Source of the DNA: Prosthecomicrobium sp. N25
GTDB lineage: Bacteria; Pseudomonadota; Alphaproteobacteria; Rhizobiales; Ancalomicrobiaceae
Reading direction: 5' to 3'
Length of the DNA stretch: 64,000 nucleotides
Assembly (NCBI RefSeq): GCF_037203705.1
Contig: NZ_JBBCAT010000001.1
Span: forward strand, 124,001 to 188,000
Shown here: in pieces, positions 10,359 to 18,592 of the stretch
How positions within the stretch are numbered: the stretch's first letter is position 1
Layout of the letters: each line of letters starts with the position of its first letter
The notes under the pieces: generated by a model
What the model was told of the DNA's origin: nothing
The model's input: the letters and a program-made list of their open reading frames with translations, nothing else
Databases searched by the model: none
Position numbers and translations under genes: made by a program

Positions 10359-11591
10359 TCAGGCCCTCAGCGTCCAGACATGCGGGATCACGGCGGCGCC
10401 GAAGCCTGCGGCCGCCCTCACCGGCCGGTCCCCCACGTGCCCCTCGGCGATGTCGAGATAGGCCGCCGCCTCCACGTGGTCCTCCACCCCGTGGTCGGCG
10501 ATGAGCGCCACGTCGAGGCGGTAGCGGCCCGGCCGGATCAGCAGCGCCGGCAGGTGCAGCGCGAATCCCGCCCCGCCGCGGTCGGCCTCCGAATGGTCCT
10601 GCGTGTCGAAGGTGACGGCCGGGTCGCCGTGGTCGTCGATCAGCGTCAGCTGGCAGCGGCAGGGGCCGCGCGGCCCCTCCGCCTCGACCCGGATCGTCGC
10701 CGGCGCCCCGGCGGCGAGCGGCGCGCCCGCCTCGCCGGACGCGTCGATCGCCCGTACCCGGAGCCTTCCCCGTCCCGCCCGATCCGTCCGCTCGCCCACC
10801 GGCGTGCCGGTCCGTGACTCCAGGCCGGCGAGGTAGCGCGCCACGATCTCGCCCGTCGCCCCGTCCGCCGTCAGCCGCCCGCCCTCCAGCAGGATCGCGC
10901 GACCGCAGACCCGCTGGACGAGCGACATCTGGTGGCTGACGAACAGGACCGTCCGCCCGCTCCGGGCGCTCTCCTCCGCCTTGGCGATGCACTTGCGCTG
11001 GAACGCCGCGTCGCCGACCGCCAGCACCTCGTCGATGATCAGGATGTCGGGATCGAGGTGCGCCGCCACCGCGAAGGCGAGGCGCAGATACATGCCGCTC
11101 GAGTAGCGCTTGACCGGCGTGTCCAGGAAGGCCCCGACCCCGGCGAAATCGACGATCTCGTCGAGCTTGGAGCGGATCTCGGCGCGGCCCATGCCCAGGA
11201 TGGCGCCGTTCAGGAAGATGTTCTCCCGTCCCGTGAGTTCGCCGTGGAACCCGGTCCCGACCTCGATGAGCGCGCCGAGGCGCCCGTGGATCTCGGCCCG
11301 CCCGGTCGTGGGCTCGACGATGCGCGCCAGGATCTTGAGGAGCGTGCTCTTGCCCGCCCCGTTCGGCCCGATGATGCCGAGCACCTCGCCGGTGCCGACC
11401 TCGAAGGAGACGTCGCGGAGCGCCGTGAAGTCGAGCGGCGTCGCGGCGGGCGGCCTCGGCGACGGCCCGCGTCCGAGGAGGCGGCCGGGGAGGCCGGCGG
11501 CGAGCTCCCGCAGGCTTCCCGGGCCGGACCGGTCAACGCCCAGCCGGTAGGTCTTGCCGAGGCCCTCCGCCCGGATCGCGATCGCGCCCAT
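10359..11591 (-). CDS. wzt: Glycan ABC exporter ATPase, Wzt-like, with C-terminal glycan-binding-type domain
   Basis: 410 residues. Residues 1 to about 250 form the nucleotide-binding domain: Walker A GPNGAGKS (75-82), signature YSSGMYLRLAFA and Walker B ILIIDEVLAVGD, typical of the Wzt/KpsT/TagH class. About 150 further residues form a beta-rich extension (LRVRAIDASGEAG, GRYRLDVALIADHG) like the Wzt C-terminal domain, which in O9a/O12-type systems recognises the modified non-reducing end of the finished polymer. It pairs with the permease gene two bases upstream and powers export of the undecaprenyl-linked glycan. Confidence 0.9.
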   Translation of the reverse strand: MGAIAIRAEGLGKTYRLGVDRSGPGSLRELAAGLPGRLLGRGPSPRPPAATPLDFTALRDVSFEVGTGEVLGIIGPNGAGKSTLLKILARIVEPTTGRAEIHGRLGALIEVGTGFHGELTGRENIFLNGAILGMGRAEIRSKLDEIVDFAGVGAFLDTPVKRYSSGMYLRLAFAVAAHLDPDILIIDEVLAVGDAAFQRKCIAKAEESARSGRTVLFVSHQMSLVQRVCGRAILLEGGRLTADGATGEIVARYLAGLESRTGTPVGERTDRAGRGRLRVRAIDASGEAGAPLAAGAPATIRVEAEGPRGPCRCQLTLIDDHGDPAVTFDTQDHSEADRGGAGFALHLPALLIRPGRYRLDVALIADHGVEDHVEAAAYLDIAEGHVGDRPVRAAAGFGAAVIPHVWTLRA

Positions 11592-11593
11592 GC

Positions 11594-12448
11594 TCAGACC
11601 ACGTCCGCGAAGGTCTTCTCGGCGCGCGCGAAGACCGCGAGGCCGGCCGCCAGCAGGACGGCGCCGATCGCCGCCGAGCCGATCGCCAGCGCCGGGTCGA
11701 GCGGCGTGCCGAGGAGGCACCAGCGGAACCCCTCCACGACCCCGACCATCGGGTTGAGGCCGTAGACGAGCCGCCAGCTCGCTGGCAGCAGGCTGCCCGG
11801 ATAGACCACCGGGGTCAGGAACAGCAGGATCTGCAGCCCCATCGGGACAAGGTGCCCGACGTCCCGGTATCGGGCGTTGACGGCCGCCAGGATCAGCCCC
11901 AGGCCGACCAGCACGGCCAGCAGCACGACGAGGACGACCGGCAGAAGCAGCACCTGCGCGGAAGGCGCATGGCCGGTCGCCAGGATCGCCAGCAGCACCA
12001 GGCCGAGGCCGACCGCGAGGTCGACCAGGCACGATCCGACCGCCGCCAGCGGGATGGCGAGGCGCGGGAAGTAGACCCGCTTGACCAGGTCCTGGCTGCT
12101 CACCAGGCTGCCGGTCATGTTGGTCAGCCCGCGCGCGAAGAAGGTCCAGGGAACGAGGCCGCAGAGCACGAAGAGCGCGTAGGGCGCGCCCTCCGACGGC
12201 ACGCCGACCAGCCGGCCGAAGACGAGCGTGAAGACGGCGGTGCCGGCGAGCGGCTGCAGCACCGCCCAGGCGACGCCCAGGAGCGTCTGCCGGTACCGCA
12301 CCTTGAGGTCGCGCCAGACCAGGAAGTAGAGGAGTTCGCGGTAGGCCCAGAGCTGGGCAAGGTCGATCACCGGGCGCGTGCTGGCTTCGATGACGTGGAC
12401 CGGCCTCGGCGAGGCGGGCGCGCCGGTGTCGGACAGGCTGGACGGCAA
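11594..12448 (-). CDS. wzm: Glycan ABC exporter permease, Wzm-like
   Basis: 284 residues from a TTG at 12448, preferred over an in-frame start further out because a good ribosome site, GAGGAG (12461-12456), stands 7 nt before it. The N-terminus has the ABC-2 element WRDLKVRYRQTLLG, followed by about six hydrophobic segments. FLTPVVYP and GLNPMVGVVEGFRW are typical of Wzm/KpsM-type permeases. It forms the membrane channel of the exporter with the Wzt-like ATPase. The gene is divergent from matB. Confidence 0.9.
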   Translation of the reverse strand: MPSSLSDTGAPASPRPVHVIEASTRPVIDLAQLWAYRELLYFLVWRDLKVRYRQTLLGVAWAVLQPLAGTAVFTLVFGRLVGVPSEGAPYALFVLCGLVPWTFFARGLTNMTGSLVSSQDLVKRVYFPRLAIPLAAVGSCLVDLAVGLGLVLLAILATGHAPSAQVLLLPVVLVVLLAVLVGLGLILAAVNARYRDVGHLVPMGLQILLFLTPVVYPGSLLPASWRLVYGLNPMVGVVEGFRWCLLGTPLDPALAIGSAAIGAVLLAAGLAVFARAEKTFADVV

Positions 12449-12627
12449 CGGGGATCTCCTCGGTCGCGGTGCCGCCACCCTAGACCATGCCGCTGCCCTG
12501 CGCACGCGTCTCGGGGACCGTCGTCCCTCGACCGGCCGGGCCGCCCTTGTTATGGGGAGGGCCCGCCGCTTCCCACCCGGCCCCGCGGCGGGACCCGATC
12601 CTCGATGCGCGAAGCCCGGTGACCCCC

Positions 12628-14157
12628 ATGACCGACGCCAACCTGTTCTCCCGCCTCGCCGCCACGGTCCGCGAGCCGGGCCGGCCGGCGATCGAGCGCC
12701 CCGGCCGCCCTGCGATGACGTATGGCGACCTCCTCGACGGCACGGCGCGCCTCGCCAACCGGCTGGTGCGCCTCGGCCTCCGGCCCGGCGACCGGGTCGC
12801 GGTGCAGGCCGAGAAGTCCGTCGAGGCGCTCCTGCTCTATCTCGCGGTCGTCCGCGCCGGCGGCGTCTACCTGCCGCTCAACACCGCCTACACGCTGCCC
12901 GAACTCGCCTATTTCCTCGGCGACGCCGAACCCGGCATCGTCGTCTGCGATCCGGGGCGGCGCGACGGCGTCGCCGGAATCGCCGGTCCGGTCGGCGCCA
13001 CGGTGGAGACGCTCGGGCCGGGCGGGGAGGGCAGCCTTCTCGACGGGCTCGACCGCGAGCCGGCCGATTTCGCGACCGTGCCGCGGGCCGGCGACGATCT
13101 CGCCGCGATCCTCTACACGTCCGGAACGACGGGCCGCTCGAAGGGCGCCATGCTGACCCACGACAATCTGGTGTCCAACGCCCTGACGCTGATCGACGTC
13201 TGGCGTTTCAACGCCGCCGACGTGCTGATCCACGCCCTGCCGATCTATCACACCCACGGCCTCTTCGTGGCCTCCAACGTGGTGCTCTTCGCCGGCGCGC
13301 GCATGATCTTCCCGGCCCGCTTCGACGCCGCCGAGGTGCTCGCCCTGATGGACCGCGCCACCACGCTGATGGGCGTGCCGACCTTCTACGTCCGCCTCCT
13401 GCAGCAGCCCGGGCTCGGCCGGGAGACCACCGCCGGCATGCGCCTCTTCGTCTCCGGGTCCGCGCCGCTACTCGCCGACACGCACCGCGAATGGCAGGCC
13501 CGCACCGGCCACGCCATCCTGGAGCGTTACGGCATGACCGAGACCGGCATGAACACGTCGAACCCCTACGAGGGCGACCGCGTGCCCGGCGCCGTGGGAT
13601 TCCCGCTGCCCGGCGTGTCGCTGCGCATCGCCGACCCCGAGACCGGGGCCCCGCTCCCCTCCGGCGAGATCGGTATGATCGAGGTGAAGGGCCCGAACGT
13701 CTTCACGGGCTACTGGCGCATGCCTGAGAAGACCGCCGCCGAATTCCGTCCGGACGGCTACTTCGTCACCGGCGACCTCGGCCTCGTCGACGAGCGCGGC
13801 TACGTCCACATCGTCGGCCGCGGCAAGGACCTGATCATTACCGGTGGCTTCAACGTCTACCCCAAGGAGATCGAGGCGGAGATCGACGCGATCCCGGGGG
13901 TGGTCGAGAGCGCCGTCATCGGTGTGCCGCACGCCGACTTCGGCGAGGCCGTCACCGCCGTGGTGGTCCTCGCGCCCGGCGCGGCGGTCGACGAGGCGGC
14001 CGTGCTTGGCGCGCTGGCCGGCCGTCTGGCCCGCTTCAAGCAGCCGAAGCGGGTCGTGTTCGTCGACGACCTGCCGCGCAACACCATGGGCAAGGTGCAG
14101 AAGGCCGTGCTGCGCGACACCTGCGCGAGCCTCTACGGCGCGCCCGCGCCGCGCTGA
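12628..14157 (+). CDS. matB: Malonyl-CoA synthetase MatB
   Basis: 509 residues from ATG 12628. It is an ANL adenylating enzyme with AILYTSGTTGRSKGAM (about residues 157-172), YHTHGLFVASNV, ERYGMTETGMNTSNPYEGD and the C-terminal NTMGKVQK with the acylation-site Lys. These blocks match rhizobial MatB closely, which converts malonate, CoA and ATP to malonyl-CoA, so I prefer it to a generic acyl-CoA synthetase. MatA and MatC partners are not next to it. A GTG three codons upstream is an alternative start. It reads divergently from the Wzm gene across a 179-nt gap. Confidence 0.92.
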   Translation: MTDANLFSRLAATVREPGRPAIERPGRPAMTYGDLLDGTARLANRLVRLGLRPGDRVAVQAEKSVEALLLYLAVVRAGGVYLPLNTAYTLPELAYFLGDAEPGIVVCDPGRRDGVAGIAGPVGATVETLGPGGEGSLLDGLDREPADFATVPRAGDDLAAILYTSGTTGRSKGAMLTHDNLVSNALTLIDVWRFNAADVLIHALPIYHTHGLFVASNVVLFAGARMIFPARFDAAEVLALMDRATTLMGVPTFYVRLLQQPGLGRETTAGMRLFVSGSAPLLADTHREWQARTGHAILERYGMTETGMNTSNPYEGDRVPGAVGFPLPGVSLRIADPETGAPLPSGEIGMIEVKGPNVFTGYWRMPEKTAAEFRPDGYFVTGDLGLVDERGYVHIVGRGKDLIITGGFNVYPKEIEAEIDAIPGVVESAVIGVPHADFGEAVTAVVVLAPGAAVDEAAVLGALAGRLARFKQPKRVVFVDDLPRNTMGKVQKAVLRDTCASLYGAPAPR

Positions 14158-14174
14158 GCGGGCCGCGCCGGAAG

Positions 14175-14207
14175 GGGCGGGCGGAGCCCCCCGAGGAGGC
14201 CCCGCCC
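14175..14207. terminator. GC hairpin between convergent genes
   Basis: GGGCGGG (14175-14181) pairs with CCCGCCC (14201-14207) between the convergent ends of matB and the SRPBCC gene. A bidirectional terminator is plausible; there is no long T run. Confidence 0.4.
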
Positions 14208-14216
14208 GGTCTCTCG

Positions 14217-14750
14217 TCAGCCCGGAAGCCGCCGGTCGTACTCGGCCTGCAACCGCGCCCAGCCGTCCCAGAAGGGCTCGGTCCGCCCCTCCGACAGGCG
14301 GGCCGCCATGATGTCGAGATGCATGTGCCAGCCGGCCGCGATCTTGAGCATGTTGGGCCGGTCGGAGATCCGGCGGTGCGTCACGGTGAGCAGCACCTTG
14401 GCGCCGCGCGGCTCCAGCTCGAAGGAGACGCTGCCGCTCTCGCCCCACGTGAAGGCGAGCCTGCGGGGCGGGTCGAGATCGGTGATGCGGCTCATCATCC
14501 GGTGCTCGTCCGGGAAGCCGGCCGGCCGCCGGCCCGGCGGGTCGGTCAGCTCGTCGTTGCGCCAGACGAACTCGAACGGCGCCCCGACCCGCATCTCCAT
14601 GTCACCCGCGGCGAGCCACTGGCGGCGCAGCTTGCCGTCCGTGAGGTAGGCCCAGACCCGCTCGGCGGGTCCCGGCAGCAGCCGCTGGATGGTGAGCGTG
14701 GCGGGCTCCGACAGGGTCCCGTAGGCGTCCAGCGTGGCGGTCTCGGTCAT
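14217..14750 (-). CDS. SRPBCC (AHSA1-type) domain protein
   Basis: 177 residues. The N-terminus TIQRLLPGPAERVWAYLTDG and the ending PFWDGWARLQAEYDRRL are typical of the START/Bet v1-like AHSA1 family, which forms a hydrophobic ligand pocket. Its ATG overlaps the stop of the ArsR-type gene (ATGA), a pairing common in proteobacteria and actinobacteria. The molecular function of such paired SRPBCC proteins is usually unknown; ligand binding or stress protection is suggested for the family. Expression should follow the ArsR operator sites. Confidence 0.85.
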   Translation of the reverse strand: MTETATLDAYGTLSEPATLTIQRLLPGPAERVWAYLTDGKLRRQWLAAGDMEMRVGAPFEFVWRNDELTDPPGRRPAGFPDEHRMMSRITDLDPPRRLAFTWGESGSVSFELEPRGAKVLLTVTHRRISDRPNMLKIAAGWHMHLDIMAARLSEGRTEPFWDGWARLQAEYDRRLPG

Positions 14751-15115
14751 GGGTCGTCTCCTCTCTCGGGGTTGGTCGGTGGGCGCGCGTCCTCCTCGCG
14801 GAGCAGGCGCTCGAGCACGTCCAGACGCTCGGTCCAGAAGCGTTCGTAGAAGCTCAGCCAGTCATGTGCGCTGGCGAGCGGTCCGGGGTCGAGACGGCAC
14901 AGGTGGGTGCGGCCCCGGACTTCGCGGCGGATCAGCCCGGCGCTCTCCAGCGCCTTGATGTGCTTGGAGGCGGCGGCGAGCGAGATCGCGAAGGGCTCCG
15001 CGAGCTGGCCCACGCTGCGTGCTCCGCCGGCGAGCTCGCGCAGCATCCGCCGCCGCGTGGCGTCGCCGAGGGCATGGAAGACGGCGTCGAGCTGGGGTGC
15101 GTGAAGTTCAACCAT
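14747..15115 (-). CDS. ArsR-family winged-helix transcriptional regulator
   Basis: 122 residues from ATG 15115. The sequence VFHALGDATRRRMLREL and then SLAAASKHIKALESAGLI form the winged helix of the ArsR/SmtB family. The metal-binding ELCVCDL box is absent, so it probably senses something other than a metal. A further in-frame TTG lies at 15151, but this ATG gives the usual N-terminus. One operator covers the chosen start codon and a second lies 40 bp upstream, predicting autorepression of this two-gene operon. Confidence 0.88.
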   Translation of the reverse strand: MVELHAPQLDAVFHALGDATRRRMLRELAGGARSVGQLAEPFAISLAAASKHIKALESAGLIRREVRGRTHLCRLDPGPLASAHDWLSFYERFWTERLDVLERLLREEDARPPTNPERGDDP

Positions 15116-15124
15116 GTGGTTGAA
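15107..15124. promoter_or_regulatory. Operator 1 of the ArsR-type regulator
   Basis: Perfect inverted repeat TTCAACCA-TG-TGGTTGAA, overlapping the ArsR start codon. It shares TCAACC-N4-GGTTGA with a second site upstream. Confidence 0.7.
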
Positions 15125-15147
15125 TATGCCCCGAGCCCGGCCGACTG

Positions 15148-15163
15148 TCAACCGATTGGTTGA
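15148..15163. promoter_or_regulatory. Operator 2 of the ArsR-type regulator
   Basis: Inverted repeat TCAACC-GATT-GGTTGA. Its centre lies 40 bp from the centre of operator 1, about four helical turns, so two dimers could bind on one DNA face. Confidence 0.65.
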
Positions 15164-15190
15164 ATATTCGTCGAAGGGCCTGCCGACGTG

Positions 15191-15229
15191 CGCGAGGCCC
15201 GGGACGCGGAGCGCATCCCGGGCCTCGCG
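15191..15229 (-). terminator. Strong 14-bp hairpin after the molybdenum oxidoreductase operon
   Basis: CGCGAGGCCCGGGA (15191-15204) is a perfect complement of 15216-15229, with an 11-nt loop. It lies just past the stop of the large oxidoreductase subunit (minus strand) and before the ArsR promoter. No T tract follows. Confidence 0.55.
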
Positions 15230-15251
15230 TGGTTCTGGAGCCGTCGGCCGG

Positions 15252-17534
15252 TCAGGCCTTGAGCTGGTCGCCGAGCGGCAGTCGGCGGATGCGCTTGCCG
15301 GTGGCCGCGAAGATCGCGTTCATCAGGGCCGGGGCGTAGGGCGGCACGCCCGGCTCCCCGATGCCGCCCGGCGGCACGTCGTAGTCGGCGGCCTTGAGAT
15401 GGACCCGGATCTCGCGCGGCGCCTGGTCGATGCGCGGGATCAGGTAGCTGTCGAAGTTCGACTGCTTCGCGGCGCCTTTCTCGAAGGTGATCTCGCTCAG
15501 CGTCGCCAGCGCGTGCCCCATGATGCAGGCGCCTTCGATCTGCGAGCGGATCCGGTCAGGGTTGACCCAGGCCCCGCAGTCCACCGCCACGTCGACCCGC
15601 GGCACCGACAGGGAGCCGTCCTCCCCGATCTCGACCTCCACGACGGTCGCCACGTAGGTGACGAAGCTGCGATGCACCGCGAGACCCAGCGCCCGACCCT
15701 TCGGCCGCGGCCGACCCCAGCCGGCCTGCTCGGTGGCGACCTCGACGACGCCCCTGAGCCGGCCCGTGTCGATCGGGTAGATCGAGAGGTTCTCGCCGTA
15801 GTTCCAGATCGTCGACACGCCCGTGAGGTCGATGTGCCGGGGCGGGCCGATCAGGTCCAGCAGGTAGTCGCGGTGGTCCCGGCCCGCCGCCGCGGCGAGC
15901 TCGGCCGCGAAGCTCTGGATCGCGAAGGCGTGCGGGATGTTGGACACGGAGCGGAACCAGCCGATCCGCGTATGGGCGGCGGCCTCGCCGTTTTCGCATT
16001 GCAGGTCGGGGATCGCGAAGGGTACGTCGACGAAGCCCATGCCGAGCTCGAAGGGCGCCTCGTGCTTCTGGTCCGGGGCGAAGATCGACGCGATGGTGGG
16101 CGCTACGCTCCGGTGCCGCCAGGCCACGGCCTTGCCGGCCTGGTCGAGGCCGCCCTCCAGCCGCTCCACCGAATGGGTGTGGAAATAGGCGTGCCGGATG
16201 TCGTCCTCGCGCGTCCAGGTCACCTTCACAGGGGCGCCGTCCATGGCCTTCGACAGGAGCGCGGCCTCGTTGACGAAGTCCGGCTTCGACTTCCGCCCGA
16301 AGCCGCCGCCGAGCAGGGTCACGTGGACGGTCACGTTCTCGACCGGCATCTTCAACGTCGCCGCAACCTCGGTGCGGGCGAGCTGCGGCGCCTGGATCGG
16401 GCACCAGACCTCGCACTTGCCGTCCCGGATGACCGCGAGCGCCGAGGGCGGCTCCATCGGCGCCTGCGCGAGGTGGGGGATGACGTACTCCGCCTCGACC
16501 CGCTTCGCCGCCCGCGCCAGCGCGGCCTCCGCGTCGCCGTCCTTGCGGACGACGGTCCCGGGCTTGGCCGCGGTCCTGCGAAGCTCTTCCGTGTAGGCGG
16601 CGCTGTCGTAGCCGCCGTTCGGCCCGTCGGTCCAGACGATCCTCAGGGCGTCGCGCCCCTTGATGGCCGCCCAGGTGTTGCGGGCGATCACCCCGACCCC
16701 GCCGAGCGGCGCGAACTTGCTCGGGAGCGTCGGCACGGGCAGCGGCACCACCTTGACGACGCCCGGGACCTTCAGGGCCTCCCTGTCGTCGAGGCTCGCC
16801 ACGGACCCGCCATAGACCGGCGGATGCGCCACCACCGCGAACAGCATGCCGTCGAGCCTGGCGTCAATGCCGTACTGGGCCCGTCCGGTCGTGATGTCGG
16901 CCCCGTCGACGAGCCCGAGCGGCTTGCCGATGTAGCGGAACTCGGCCGGGGATTTCAGTGCCAGCTTGTCCTTCGCGGGCGGCTCCAGGCGCGCCGCCTC
17001 AGCCGCCACATCGCCATAGGACAGGGTCCGCCCTGATCCGGCGTGGCTGAGGACGGAGTTCCGCGCCTCCACCTCGCCCTCCGGCACGCCCCAGCGCTTC
17101 GCCGCCGCCGCGACCAGCATCATCCGCGCAGCGGCGCCCGCCTCCCGCATCGGCTGCATGAAGTGCCGCGTGGAGCGCGAGCCGTCCGTGTCCTGGTTGC
17201 CGTAGCGCGCCTCGTCGCCGTCCGCCTGGACCACCCGCACCTTGGCCCAGTCGGCCTCCAGCTCGTCGGCGGCGCACATGGCGAGCCCGGTGCGCACGCC
17301 CTGGCCCATCTCGGCCCGGTGGCAGACGAACCGGACCGTCCCGTCCGGCTCGATGGCGATGAACACGCGCGGGTCGTTGATGACCCCGTGCGGCATCGCG
17401 GCCGCCCCGTAGGCGGCCGGCTTCTCCGGATCCTGCGCGAGCGCGGGGAGCCGGGCCGCGAGCACGAGGCTGCCGGCCGCGACGGTGCCGGCCAGGAAGG
17501 AACGGCGGGAGACGTTTTCGATGAGCGCGGTCAT
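15252..17534 (-). CDS. Molybdopterin-binding oxidoreductase large subunit (isoquinoline 1-oxidoreductase beta-like), Tat-exported
   Basis: 760 residues from ATG 17534 with GGGGAGG upstream. The N-terminus has a twin-arginine signal (SRRSFLAG, then a hydrophobic stretch ending ALAQD), so it is exported folded. The rest is the xanthine-oxidase-family Mo subunit: GQGVRTGLAM, LGGGFGRKSKPDF, and near the C-terminus GGIGEPGVPP, whose Glu is the usual catalytic base. It hydroxylates or oxidises an aldehyde or N-heterocycle; the substrate is unknown. It follows the 2Fe-2S subunit gene by two bases. No cytochrome subunit is adjacent, so the electron acceptor is unclear. Confidence 0.9.
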   Translation of the reverse strand: MTALIENVSRRSFLAGTVAAGSLVLAARLPALAQDPEKPAAYGAAAMPHGVINDPRVFIAIEPDGTVRFVCHRAEMGQGVRTGLAMCAADELEADWAKVRVVQADGDEARYGNQDTDGSRSTRHFMQPMREAGAAARMMLVAAAAKRWGVPEGEVEARNSVLSHAGSGRTLSYGDVAAEAARLEPPAKDKLALKSPAEFRYIGKPLGLVDGADITTGRAQYGIDARLDGMLFAVVAHPPVYGGSVASLDDREALKVPGVVKVVPLPVPTLPSKFAPLGGVGVIARNTWAAIKGRDALRIVWTDGPNGGYDSAAYTEELRRTAAKPGTVVRKDGDAEAALARAAKRVEAEYVIPHLAQAPMEPPSALAVIRDGKCEVWCPIQAPQLARTEVAATLKMPVENVTVHVTLLGGGFGRKSKPDFVNEAALLSKAMDGAPVKVTWTREDDIRHAYFHTHSVERLEGGLDQAGKAVAWRHRSVAPTIASIFAPDQKHEAPFELGMGFVDVPFAIPDLQCENGEAAAHTRIGWFRSVSNIPHAFAIQSFAAELAAAAGRDHRDYLLDLIGPPRHIDLTGVSTIWNYGENLSIYPIDTGRLRGVVEVATEQAGWGRPRPKGRALGLAVHRSFVTYVATVVEVEIGEDGSLSVPRVDVAVDCGAWVNPDRIRSQIEGACIMGHALATLSEITFEKGAAKQSNFDSYLIPRIDQAPREIRVHLKAADYDVPPGGIGEPGVPPYAPALMNAIFAATGKRIRRLPLGDQLKA

Positions 17535-17536
17535 GG

Positions 17537-17989
17537 TCAGGCCTCCCCGGCGGCACGCTTGATGGCGGCGCGGATGCGCGGATAGGTCCCGCAACGGCAC
17601 AGGTTGCCTGCCATGGCGGAGTCGATGTCCGCGTCGGTGGGCTTCGGCGTCGTCTGCAGGAAGGCGGCGGCCTGCATGATCTGGCCGACCTGGCAGTAGC
17701 CGCATTGCGGCACGTTCAGCTCCCGCCAGGCCCGCTGCACCGGGTGGTCGCCGGCCGGATCGAGCCCCTCGATCGTGGTGACTTCCTGGCCGGCGACGTC
17801 GCCGACCGACGTCTGGCAGGACCGCACGGCCATGCCGCCGACATGTACCGCGCAGGCCCCGCAGACCGCGATGCCGCAGCCGTACTTGGTCCCCGTCAGG
17901 CCGAGCTCGTCGCGCAGGTACCAGAGAAGGGGCATGGCGGGGTCGCCCGAAAAGTCGTGGTCGCGACCGTTGACGGTGATCTTGGGCAT
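17537..17989 (-). CDS. 2Fe-2S subunit of the molybdenum oxidoreductase (IorA-like)
   Basis: 150 residues from ATG 17989. An N-terminal plant-type ferredoxin cluster is given by [13 protein letters not shown] plus a later Cys (RSC). The second cluster motif is CGYCQVGQ and CRCGTY in the all-helical domain. This is the standard small subunit of xanthine-oxidase-family enzymes. It has no signal peptide, so it is probably carried across the membrane with the Tat-signalled large subunit. It passes electrons from the Mo centre to the acceptor. Confidence 0.92.
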   Translation of the reverse strand: MPKITVNGRDHDFSGDPAMPLLWYLRDELGLTGTKYGCGIAVCGACAVHVGGMAVRSCQTSVGDVAGQEVTTIEGLDPAGDHPVQRAWRELNVPQCGYCQVGQIMQAAAFLQTTPKPTDADIDSAMAGNLCRCGTYPRIRAAIKRAAGEA

Positions 17990-18038
17990 GGGCTGTCTCC
18001 AGGAAGGCGGATGCGGAGGCCGGGCGGCGGCGCTGAGC

Positions 18039-18428
18039 TCAGCCGGCGTTGCGGGGGGGCATGACCACGTAGACGATGTCCTTGACCGCCAGGTCGGCAC
18101 CGTCGCGGCCGATGTCGCCGGAGTCCTCCCACTCGAACACGATCACCCGTCCGGCGAGGTTCTGCAGGTCCATCGGCTTGCCGGCCAGGGTGGGGCGGCG
18201 CACCGTCCGACCCATCTTCTCCTCGCTCGAGTAGAGGATCTCGATCATGCCGTCCGGCCGGGCGACGGCGATGCCGCAGCGTGCCGCCGGGCACCAGACC
18301 ACCTTGGGGCAGGGCACCGAGTAGGTCCCCTGGGCGCAGACGGTCTCTTTGATGTCCTCGGCCAGGGCCGGCAGCGACAGGAGGAGGGCGGCCGCGGCAC
18401 CGGCGGCGGCTATGAAGGTCCTGGTCAT
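18039..18428 (-). CDS. Secreted Cys-rich protein of unknown function, upstream of the molybdenum oxidoreductase
   Basis: 129 residues from ATG 18428, supported by GGGAGACC just upstream. A clear signal peptide ([23 protein letters not shown]) is followed by four Cys within 22 residues of the mature start ([19 protein letters not shown]). The remainder is a small beta-rich domain ending [12 protein letters not shown] do not recognise a family. It is the first gene of the oxidoreductase unit, only 50 nt from the next gene, and both products are periplasmic, so it may assist or be regulated with that enzyme. Confidence 0.72.
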   Translation of the reverse strand: MTRTFIAAAGAAAALLLSLPALAEDIKETVCAQGTYSVPCPKVVWCPAARCGIAVARPDGMIEILYSSEEKMGRTVRRPTLAGKPMDLQNLAGRVIVFEWEDSGDIGRDGADLAVKDIVYVVMPPRNAG

Positions 18429-18592
18429 GGTCGTGGTCTCCCGGCCGTCTGCCATCGTGGCCCCGCCTAACGCCCCTGCCCGGCGCCGGTTCCGCAGCAC
18501 ACACGCCGCAGCCGCAACCCTGGCGGCCGTTCGGGCATTGGGACTAGGATGACCCCCCGGTCGCGGCGGCCGGTGCGAACGGGAGACGGCCG

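Noticed and set aside
9175-10992. 605-codon minus-strand frame across the end of the glycan operon
   Set aside because: It runs antisense to a clear glycosyltransferase gene and out of frame through the Wzt-like gene; no recognisable domain.
12449-12627. N-terminal extensions of matB (to 12487) and of the Wzm-like gene (to 12505)
   Set aside because: The extensions overlap each other in a divergent promoter region and lack homology; ATG 12628 and TTG 12448 give standard-length proteins, and the latter has a good ribosome site.
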